64,000 nucleotides of DNA from Pseudoalteromonas sp. MEBiC 03607 (GTDB taxonomy: Bacteria > Pseudomonadota > Gammaproteobacteria > Enterobacterales > Alteromonadaceae): assembly GCF_004792295.1 (NCBI RefSeq), contig NZ_SRRY01000001.1, positions 1,746,501 to 1,810,500 of the forward strand, written 5' to 3'. Below the pieces are notes generated by a model. The model did not search any database. It was not told the DNA's origin and worked only from the letters and a program-made list of their open reading frames with translations. A program made the translations under genes and the position numbers. Shown here in pieces: positions 18,046-24,430 of this stretch. Numbering within the stretch: position 1 is the first letter of the stretch; each line of letters begins with the position of its first letter.

Positions 18046-19076
18046 GTGAGCAACCAAAGGAGATGAACTTTCAGGCTGGTCGTCGTATTTCAAGCTCTGC
18101 AAGTAACGAAGCTACAGCAGAGGAGTTAACTGTTGCTAAAGTCATAGAAAACGCCGAATTTATCGATACTGAAGAAGATCAGCAAGGTAGCATTGAGCTT
18201 GAGCCTGTGTATAAAAAGTCGAAATGGCAAACCCTAAAGGGGGTGTTTGTTGTTAGCTTTTTAGCGTTAGTGTTACTTGAGTTTGCGATGTCACTATTTG
18301 TGACGTTTCAGCAATCAATTATTTTAGGCTCGGTGTATTTAACGGCAGTTCTTAGTGGTGTACTACTAATTGCTCGTGTTATTTGGCGCGAGTACCGCAT
18401 GTTAAGAAGTTTAAAGCGTAATCAATTGCATCGTACCGAGGCCGACCGTTTACTCAATAGCGAGCAAGTAGGTGAAGCACTGCCGTGGCTTGAAAAGCTT
18501 AATAAACATCAGGAGCTTACAGGGTTTGAAGAGTTTAAGCAGCAAATAGCAAGTCACCATACCGATAAAGAAATCATGACCTTATACGCCGATAGTTTAT
18601 TGGTAAGCCAAGATCAGCAAGCGAAAAAACTGATTAACCGTTTTGCCACTGAGTCTGGCTTATTGGTGGCGCTAAGCCCACTGGCTTTAGTCGATATGAT
18701 GGCGGTGCTATGGCGTGGCACTAAGCTCATTGAGCAAATTGGCCGTATTTACGGTATTGGTTTTGGTTATGCAAGCCGTATTAAATTGTATCGCTTATTA
18801 GTGAAACAGGTACTGTTTGTTGGTAGTGCAGAGTTAGTCTCAGATTTAGCAGCAACGGCACTAAGCGCTGAATTACTGGGGAAATTGTCGGGCCGTGCAG
18901 CGCAAGGGCTAAGTGCAGGTATTTTTACTGCGCGTATAGGGTATAAAGCGATGGAGCTTAGCCGCCCGTTACCTCGTTTAGAGCATAAGCGCAGTTTGCT
19001 GAAAGAAACCGCCAATAGTATTGCCCGTAAAATTGCCTCACGCACGGGTGACAAAGAGACCGAAAATACAAAATGA
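18042..19076 (+). CDS. ycjF: YcjF-family inner-membrane protein (DUF697)
   Basis: This is a 344-residue membrane protein of the YcjF/TIGR01620 family, partner of YcjX in the Psp response. A cytoplasmic acidic N-terminus (about 65 residues) precedes two transmembrane helices (around residues 68-110). A soluble linker then leads to the C-terminal DUF697 region with hydrophobic helices (LVALSPLALVDMMAVLWR). The biochemical role is not established. In E. coli the next gene is tyrR; here it is megL after 134 bases, so the psp transcript probably ends here, though I see no strong terminator. Confidence 0.88.
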   Translation: MSEQPKEMNFQAGRRISSSASNEATAEELTVAKVIENAEFIDTEEDQQGSIELEPVYKKSKWQTLKGVFVVSFLALVLLEFAMSLFVTFQQSIILGSVYLTAVLSGVLLIARVIWREYRMLRSLKRNQLHRTEADRLLNSEQVGEALPWLEKLNKHQELTGFEEFKQQIASHHTDKEIMTLYADSLLVSQDQQAKKLINRFATESGLLVALSPLALVDMMAVLWRGTKLIEQIGRIYGIGFGYASRIKLYRLLVKQVLFVGSAELVSDLAATALSAELLGKLSGRAAQGLSAGIFTARIGYKAMELSRPLPRLEHKRSLLKETANSIARKIASRTGDKETENTK

Positions 19077-19210
19077 CAACTTTTGTGTACAGTTAATAAA
19101 AACAGCTGAGTGATATTTAGCCATCTGAGCATCCGGCATGCTTGTGCATTGTGGGTATCTACGTTTTATTTATGAGTATGAAGTACTGATAATAAAAACG
19201 AGAACACACA

Positions 19211-20392
19211 ATGACTAAGCATCACTTACATACACAATGTATTCATGGTCCAGAAAAACCAAACGATCCTCACGGCGCACTGAGTGCGCCACTTTACCAA
19301 ACCTCTACCTTCTCCTTTGCTAATGCCGCCCAAGGTGCAGCCCGATTTGCCGGTGAAGAGCAGGGCTTTATTTATACCCGTTTAGGTAACCCAACAACGC
19401 AAGAGCTAGAGCAAAAAGTGGCTCAGTTAGAAAACTGTGAAGCAGCGGCTGCCACAGCGACCGGTATGGGAGCCGTGTCTGCGTCTGTGCTTAGCTTTTT
19501 ACAACAAGGTGACCACCTAGTCGCATCAAGTGCGTTATACGGTTGTACTTTTGCATTTTTTGCTCACATGTTGCCGCGCTTTGGTATCGAAGTCACTTTC
19601 GTTGATATGACCAATGAAGCTGAACTTCGCGGTGCGGTTAAAGCCAATTCAAAAATGATTTTTGCAGAAACGCCAATTAATCCGACCATGGCGGTGCTTG
19701 ATCTAAGTTTAATTGCTGATGTTGCCAAGCAGCATCAATTGATAAGCGTTATCGACAATACCTTCTTAACGCCTCTGCTACAGCAACCGACCTCGTTTGG
19801 TATTGATATTGTGGTGCATAGCGCAACTAAATACCTAAATGGCCATGGTGATGTGGTAGCTGGGCTTGTGTGTGGCACAGAGGAGCATATCAACCTAATC
19901 AAAATGACGGTGCTAAAAGATATTGGTGCAACGATTAGCCCTCATGATGCATGGTTAATTAATCGCGGTTTAAAAACCCTTGCTGTGCGCATGGAGCGTC
20001 ACTGTGCGAGTGCCCAAATAGTTGCTGAATATTTAGAGCAACACCCGCTAGTAAGCCAAGTTTATTATCCAGGACTTAAATCACATCCGGGTCATAAATT
20101 TATTGGCTCGCAGATGAAAGCGGCTGGAGGTGTTATTGCCTTTGAAATTAAAGGCAGCCTAGAAGATGGCGAAACATTCATAAATAACACCCAGCTTTGC
20201 ACTCTGGCGGTCAGTTTAGGGGATGCTGAAACCCTCATTCAACATCCTGCATCGATGACACATTCGCCTTATACACCAGAAGAAAGAGCAGCAGCTGGGA
20301 TAAGTGATGGTCTAATTCGACTATCAGTTGGTCTAGAGGATGTTAACGACATTATTAACGATCTTAAAACTGCATTTACATTCATTGGTTAG
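19211..20392 (+). CDS. megL: Methionine gamma-lyase (PLP-dependent)
   Basis: This is a Cys/Met-metabolism PLP enzyme that probably cleaves L-methionine to methanethiol, ammonia and 2-oxobutanoate. The 393-residue product has the PLP-lysine motif SATKYLNGHGD and the phosphate-binding YTRLGNPT region. The segment SALYGCTFAF contains the cysteine that marks methionine gamma-lyases; cystathionine lyases and synthases differ here. Cystathionine gamma-lyase or homocysteine desulfhydrase activity cannot be fully excluded. In marine bacteria the methanethiol produced is a link to volatile sulfur. It stands between the psp operon and phhA, with its own upstream region. Confidence 0.87.
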   Translation: MTKHHLHTQCIHGPEKPNDPHGALSAPLYQTSTFSFANAAQGAARFAGEEQGFIYTRLGNPTTQELEQKVAQLENCEAAAATATGMGAVSASVLSFLQQGDHLVASSALYGCTFAFFAHMLPRFGIEVTFVDMTNEAELRGAVKANSKMIFAETPINPTMAVLDLSLIADVAKQHQLISVIDNTFLTPLLQQPTSFGIDIVVHSATKYLNGHGDVVAGLVCGTEEHINLIKMTVLKDIGATISPHDAWLINRGLKTLAVRMERHCASAQIVAEYLEQHPLVSQVYYPGLKSHPGHKFIGSQMKAAGGVIAFEIKGSLEDGETFINNTQLCTLAVSLGDAETLIQHPASMTHSPYTPEERAAAGISDGLIRLSVGLEDVNDIINDLKTAFTFIG

Positions 20393-20394
20393 GT

Positions 20395-20412
20395 TGTAAT
20401 TTTAAGTTTACG
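20395..20412 (+). promoter_or_regulatory. TyrR/PhhR-type operator 1
   Basis: TGTAAT-N6-TTTACG matches the TyrR consensus TGTAAA-N6-TTTACA at 10 of 12 fixed positions. It begins three bases after the megL stop, about 225 bases before phhA. The same twelve bases recur in operator 2. Confidence 0.65.
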
Positions 20413-20469
20413 GTTTTGCTTGCCTTAATACCTTTAAAAACGGGGTGTGTAAACTTTTAGATCCTTTGG

Positions 20470-20487
20470 TGTAATTTAATCTTTACG
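20470..20487 (+). promoter_or_regulatory. TyrR/PhhR-type operator 2
   Basis: This is a second TGTAAT-N6-TTTACG box, 75 bases after the first (start to start). The spacing is about seven helical turns, suitable for cooperative binding or looping. A lone half-site TGTAAA lies between them at 20448-20453. phhA is activated by the TyrR homologue PhhR in Pseudomonas. Confidence 0.65.
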
Positions 20488-20491
20488 TTGG

Positions 20492-20520
20492 GGCTGTTTC
20501 TGCAAACCTTAGAAACAGCC
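20492..20520. other. 10-bp hairpin upstream of phhA
   Basis: GGCTGTTTCT, a 9-base loop and AGAAACAGCC lie four bases after operator 2, with no T-run. It may end the megL transcript weakly or be part of the phhA control region. Confidence 0.4.
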
Positions 20521-20618
20521 AAAACTATTAAAATTTAGCTTACTTTTACATAGTATCGTCTTAACAAGTTAATGAGATTCTGATCAATGCTGATCAAGAT
20601 TTAACGAAGAAGGTTATT

Positions 20619-21416
20619 ATGGCTAAAGCAAGTAATTACACCTCCAAGCAACCTGATGAAAATGGGGTTATCCATTGGAGCGAAGAAGAAAATAAAATAT
20701 GGTCTGAGCTAGTTGCTCGCCAACTCGCTTGCATAGAAGGTAAAGCCTGTGATGAATATTTAGCAGGTCTTAAGAAAATTAATTTACCAACAGATCGTAT
20801 TCCACAACTTAGTGAACTCAACGAAGTGCTACTCGAAACAACGGGCTGGCAAGTCGCGCCTGTTCCAGCACTGATTGATTTTGATGAGTTCTTTCGATTA
20901 TTAGCAAACAAGCAGTTCCCTGTTGCGACCTTTATTCGCAGTCGTGAAGAGTTTGACTATTTACAAGAGCCAGATATCTTCCACGAGATTTTTGGCCATT
21001 GTGCGATGCTTACCAACCCAGCATTTGCTGAGTTTACGCACAAATATGGTCAGTTAGGTTATGCCGCTGAAAAGAAAGATCGTGTTTATTTAGCGCGCCT
21101 GTACTGGTTTACTGTTGAGTTTGGTTTAATGCAAACCGAACAGGGTCTGCGTATTTATGGTGGTGGTATTTTATCAAGCCCAGGCGAAACACAGTATGTG
21201 TACTCAGATAAGCCTGAAATCAATGCGATGAATGTGCTAGATGTATTACGTACACCTTATCGTATTGATATTATGCAGCCTGTGTACTACACCATAAACT
21301 CAATCAATGACTTATTTGATATTTCACAAATGGATATCATGTCGCTGGTGAGTAAAGCAAAAGAATTAGGGCTACATGAGCCAAAGTTTCCTCCTAAAGA
21401 AAAATTAGCAAGTTAA
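20619..21416 (+). CDS. phhA: Phenylalanine 4-monooxygenase
   Basis: PhhA is a tetrahydropterin-dependent non-haem iron hydroxylase that converts phenylalanine to tyrosine with O2. The 265-residue product is the compact bacterial catalytic domain without the animal ACT regulatory domain. The iron ligands are visible: two histidines in FHEIFGHCAML, with the glutamate in WFTVEFGL. YGGGILSSPGE and the flanking regions are family-typical. The ATG follows GAAGG. phhB follows after nine bases, so hydroxylase and cofactor recycling are co-expressed. Two TyrR-type boxes upstream suggest control by aromatic amino acids. Confidence 0.95.
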   Translation: MAKASNYTSKQPDENGVIHWSEEENKIWSELVARQLACIEGKACDEYLAGLKKINLPTDRIPQLSELNEVLLETTGWQVAPVPALIDFDEFFRLLANKQFPVATFIRSREEFDYLQEPDIFHEIFGHCAMLTNPAFAEFTHKYGQLGYAAEKKDRVYLARLYWFTVEFGLMQTEQGLRIYGGGILSSPGETQYVYSDKPEINAMNVLDVLRTPYRIDIMQPVYYTINSINDLFDISQMDIMSLVSKAKELGLHEPKFPPKEKLAS

Positions 21417-21425
21417 GGATTTATA

Positions 21426-21770
21426 ATGTCTTCATTAAGCACACAAAAGTGTGAAGCGTGTCGTGCGGATGCGCCAAAAGTTTCTGATGCTGAATTAGCA
21501 GAATTGATCAAAATGATCCCAGATTGGGTTCCTGAAGTGCGCGACGGCATTATGCAATTAGAGCGTGTTTACAAGTTTAAAAACTTCAAGCAAGCACTTG
21601 AGTTCACTAATAAAGTGGGCGATATGGCTGAAGAAGAAGGTCACCACCCAGGTCTGTTAACCGAGTGGGGCAAAGTAACTGTTACTTGGTGGAGCCACTC
21701 TATCAAAGGGTTACACAAAAATGATTTTATCTGTGCTGCTAAAACAGACGATGTATTCGCTGCACTGTAA
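21426..21770 (+). CDS. phhB: Pterin-4a-carbinolamine dehydratase
   Basis: PhhB dehydrates the 4a-hydroxy-tetrahydropterin formed by PhhA, so that the cofactor can be reduced again. The 114-residue product has the signature EEEGHHPGL with the two catalytic histidines, and the later [17 protein letters not shown] segment with the third. It starts shortly after the phhA stop with AAGGA ahead of the ATG. The last two bases of its stop codon are the first two bases of a 65-bp repeat that recurs 787 bases downstream. Confidence 0.94.
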   Translation: MSSLSTQKCEACRADAPKVSDAELAELIKMIPDWVPEVRDGIMQLERVYKFKNFKQALEFTNKVGDMAEEEGHHPGLLTEWGKVTVTWWSHSIKGLHKNDFICAAKTDDVFAAL

Positions 21771-21834
21771 ATTTTAAGTTCTGCCCAGAACGATAAAAGG
21801 CGTAACCTCAGGTTGCGCCTTTTTGCTTTTTTAG
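21770..21834 (+). repeat. 65-bp direct repeat, copy 1 (contains the phhB terminator)
   Basis: It is identical base for base to 22557-22621. Inside it are a small palindrome GTTCTG-CC-CAGAAC and a rho-independent terminator (AAAGGCGTAACC, loop TCA, GGTTGCGCCTTT, T-run; about 21795-21833). The identity starts at the final AA of the phhB stop codon and ends with TTTTTTAG. Confidence 0.97.
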
Positions 21835-22048
21835 TTCTGATTTCAGCACCCTACTTGAAGGGACTTCATAAAAAGGCTAGCATGAACCTTATATAGGTAA
21901 ATACTAGGGAAGGTGGTTTATCGTTTATTCCTCTAAGGTTGTAGAAAGCACTCAAACCCAGAGCTTTTATTTTTTACGCCATATCATATTATCAGCTTAT
22001 ATTTGCCTTTATCTTTTACTTTTACTAAAGCCACTTGAGGTACAAGCT

Positions 22049-22558
22049 ATGTTTGGTCGATTTAAATTGCATACTGTAGAAATGTCGCCGGAGGTATCAG
22101 GTCGAATAACTGATGGGGGTAAGCCATTATCAGGTGTGCAAGTAGCAAGAAGCCTAGCATATGATGGGTACAAAGATGGTAAAGAACAACTAGAGCATAC
22201 ATTTACAAATGAAAATGGTGAGTTTTCGTTTACAAAAATGGTAATCAAATCTCGTAAGCCAGGCAGTATCTTTGGACAGAACATGCCAGTATTACAAGCA
22301 ATTTATGTTGAGCGCGACGATAAGTTATATCAACTATGGTATACGAGTAAGATATGGGAACCAGTTAAGCCGTTAAGTGATTTGTTAATAAGATTGAATG
22401 CAGATCTTCAAAATAAAGAAATACACCATGAGGTTGATACAAGAAGTTTTGGTGGTATGCGCTTTCAAGTCGTTCTATCTATATGCTATTTCCAAGATAG
22501 CCTCATAACATCATTTTATAATAATCAAGAGATATCTTCTTATGCAGATATTGATTAA
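22049..22558 (+). CDS. Protein of unknown function with a beta-sandwich (transthyretin-like) N-terminal part
   Basis: I do not recognise a function. The 169-residue product has no signal peptide or membrane helix. Residues about 12-66 (MSPEVSGRITDGGKPLSGVQ, then a TNENGEFSFTKM turn) resemble the carboxypeptidase-regulatory-like or transthyretin-like fold in which surface proteins are built. The whole protein may be of the DUF6795 type, recalled and not checked. The C-terminal half is hydrophobic-aromatic. The ATG follows GAGG by eight bases. The gene sits alone between two identical terminator repeats and ends in the second, so it looks like a recently inserted single-gene cassette. Confidence 0.7.
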   Translation: MFGRFKLHTVEMSPEVSGRITDGGKPLSGVQVARSLAYDGYKDGKEQLEHTFTNENGEFSFTKMVIKSRKPGSIFGQNMPVLQAIYVERDDKLYQLWYTSKIWEPVKPLSDLLIRLNADLQNKEIHHEVDTRSFGGMRFQVVLSICYFQDSLITSFYNNQEISSYADID

Positions 22559-22621
22559 TTTTAAGTTCTGCCCAGAACGATAAAAGGCGTAACCTCAGGT
22601 TGCGCCTTTTTGCTTTTTTAG
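22557..22621 (+). repeat. 65-bp direct repeat, copy 2 (contains a terminator)
   Basis: This is an exact second copy of 21770-21834. It starts at the final AA of the stop codon of the unknown gene, just as copy 1 starts in the phhB stop. The terminator part is about 22582-22620. In the inferred ancestral order phhB was followed by one copy and then directly by the sequence now at 22622. Confidence 0.97.
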
Positions 22622-22677
22622 AGCCCAAGAATTAACATTAGGCACTTATCTATGCAAGAACACTAGAAAAGTAAAGA

Positions 22678-23247
22678 ATGAAAAACAAAGCGCTTATTCT
22701 GCCATTCCTACTCATTTTACTGCCCTTAATTGATAGCTTGTTTATCCCGCAAACATTTGGCATTCAATGGCATAGCCCTAAGCTGATGTATCAAGTAGGC
22801 GTGGCGCTGATGATTATAAAGCTCACTATGGTTGCCATTGGGCTTTGGTTATTACTTAAAGCAAAGCGCCTTTATATGGAAGCCAGTAAATCGACCCGTA
22901 TTATTAAGTTTGCAGTCTTTTTACTCGGCGGTTTACAAGTGGTGATGATGACAGCAATATGCTTTTGGTATTTGGTGGCGGGCACGCAAGCGAAACACTT
23001 TATGCTGCAAGACAACATTGCTGTATTTACCGCTGATTATGGTGTATTTGCCCCGGTACATCATGAATTCTCATTTATATGCTTTGATGCCAATGGTTTT
23101 TACCACCTGCAACCAATTGCCCAGCTACCTTGGCTCGGAACCTTTACGTTTACTAGCCAAGATTCACGTTTAATCATTCAACATAAAAACCAAAGCGGCG
23201 CGAATACTCAAGAAATTTCATTAAAAGGGTATGGTTGTTTGCAATAA
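22678..23247 (+). CDS. Hypothetical inner-membrane protein
   Basis: The 189-residue product is not recognised. Three hydrophobic segments are visible: residues about 5-22 (LILPFLLILLPLIDSLF), about 40-62 (VALMIIKLTMVAIGLWLLL) and about 78-101 (FAVFLLGGLQVVMMTAICFWYL). A polar C-terminal domain of about 85 residues is rich in beta-type sequence (FSFICFDANGFYHLQPIA). The first helix may act as a signal anchor. The gene stands alone with a weak ribosome-binding site and ends convergently with the RND adaptor gene. Confidence 0.65.
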   Translation: MKNKALILPFLLILLPLIDSLFIPQTFGIQWHSPKLMYQVGVALMIIKLTMVAIGLWLLLKAKRLYMEASKSTRIIKFAVFLLGGLQVVMMTAICFWYLVAGTQAKHFMLQDNIAVFTADYGVFAPVHHEFSFICFDANGFYHLQPIAQLPWLGTFTFTSQDSRLIIQHKNQSGANTQEISLKGYGCLQ

Positions 23248-23280
23248 AGTGAAGAGGTATTGATCTTTGAAATAGTTATA

Positions 23281-23315
23281 ACTGCCAGCTCACGACATAT
23301 TCATTTGCTGGCAGT
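23281..23315. terminator. Hairpin between convergent genes
   Basis: ACTGCCAGC, a 17-base loop and GCTGGCAGT form a 9-bp perfect stem, and only a short T-poor tail follows. It may serve transcripts from both sides. Confidence 0.45.
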
Positions 23316-23338
23316 CTATTACTTACATAGCTAACTAG

Positions 23339-24430
23339 TTATTGCTTTACCTGAACTTCGACTTCTTGCCCGGTTTGTAGTTGCTCGGCGCCGCGTACTG
23401 CGACTTTATCGCCCGCATTTAAGGTGATGTTAGAAGTCGGGGTGACTTCAACCAGTTTATCTTTACCATTACCGACTTTTACTGGAATTTGCAGGGCTTT
23501 GTTGTCGTTGTCGATTTTGACGATATGGGTGCCTTTTTTGCGTAAGATCAGCGCATCGCGATTCACCAGTAGTACATCCCCTTTGCTTTTTAGTGGCACG
23601 GCTACATCCACCAGTTGGCCAATTGCCCATGTTTGCTCGGCATCATTTGGAAGTAAGGCACGTACTTCTACGGTTTGTGAACGCGGATCGGTTGATGGGA
23701 TCACCGCTGTTACAATGGCTGTTGTCATATCAGGGGCTGATAAGTCGCCGGCTTGAATCGGTAACTCTATGCCTTTGTGTAAAAACTTTAAGTATTTAAC
23801 AGGCACGTACAAACGCACTTCTAAGTTATTAATATCGAGCAGGGTGATCAGTTCATCAGCACGATTTATTTCGCGACCAGCGCGTTTAAAACGCTCACTG
23901 ATCACGCCATCAAATGGAGCGCGCACGGTTGCACGCGAAAGTTGATCGTCTATCACTTTTAATTCAACCTTAGCCAGTGCGATATCAGATAACGCAAGGT
24001 CATGCTTATTTTGCATATCATCGACTTGGCTTGCTGCGGCACTGCTGGCTTTGGCGAGCTTTTGTAAACGAGCGAGCTCTTGTTGATATAAGCGTAGGTT
24101 TATTTTGGCGCGGTTGAGCATTTCTTGCTGGCGTGCTTTTTCAAGTTCAAGCGGTAAGGTGTCCATACGAACTAGGGTGTCGCCACTTTTAACCAGAGTG
24201 CCTGGCTCAACAACATATAATAAACGGCCGCTAACGCCTGCTGTTAGGGTTACATCATCTTTGCCATACAAAGTGCCGCTAACTTCAATTTCGCTTGTCA
24301 GCGGAGCTTGTGTGACGGTTTCTACTGTAACAGGTACGACTGCAAAGGCGTTAAATGCGATAAGACTGAATAACGCACAAAAGCGAGCGGTTAATTTACG
24401 AAAAGGTGTGTTCATTGTTTTAATACTCAT
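23339..24430 (-). CDS. RND efflux periplasmic adaptor (membrane fusion protein)
   Basis: This is the periplasmic adaptor that links an RND pump to an outer-membrane channel. The 363-residue product has an N-terminal signal peptide (FCALFSLIAFNAFA), then the lipoyl/barrel-sandwich halves (VSGRLLYVVEPGTLVKSGD and ATVRAPFDGVISERF) around a short coiled-coil hairpin (residues about 95-165). A beta-barrel domain and a C-terminal membrane-proximal domain follow. It is not a lipoprotein. The start overlaps the permease stop (ATGA). An alternative ATG lies 15 bases downstream. No outer-membrane factor gene is adjacent, so a TolC encoded elsewhere is presumably used. Confidence 0.88.
   Translation of the reverse strand: MSIKTMNTPFRKLTARFCALFSLIAFNAFAVVPVTVETVTQAPLTSEIEVSGTLYGKDDVTLTAGVSGRLLYVVEPGTLVKSGDTLVRMDTLPLELEKARQQEMLNRAKINLRLYQQELARLQKLAKASSAAASQVDDMQNKHDLALSDIALAKVELKVIDDQLSRATVRAPFDGVISERFKRAGREINRADELITLLDINNLEVRLYVPVKYLKFLHKGIELPIQAGDLSAPDMTTAIVTAVIPSTDPRSQTVEVRALLPNDAEQTWAIGQLVDVAVPLKSKGDVLLVNRDALILRKKGTHIVKIDNDNKALQIPVKVGNGKDKLVEVTPTSNITLNAGDKVAVRGAEQLQTGQEVEVQVKQ

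Noticed and set aside
19077..19210. MetJ box or SAM riboswitch upstream of megL
   Set aside because: I looked for repeats of AGACGTCT-type 8-mers and for riboswitch-like stems and saw none convincing.
20492..20520. Hairpin after megL as a rho-independent terminator
   Set aside because: The stem is perfect but A-rich, not T-rich, sequence follows. It also lies inside the phhA control region.
21835..22048. A further small gene or transposase remnant ahead of the unknown cassette gene
   Set aside because: Reading all frames gives only very short open stretches with no recognisable motif. There are no inverted terminal repeats bounding the insert.
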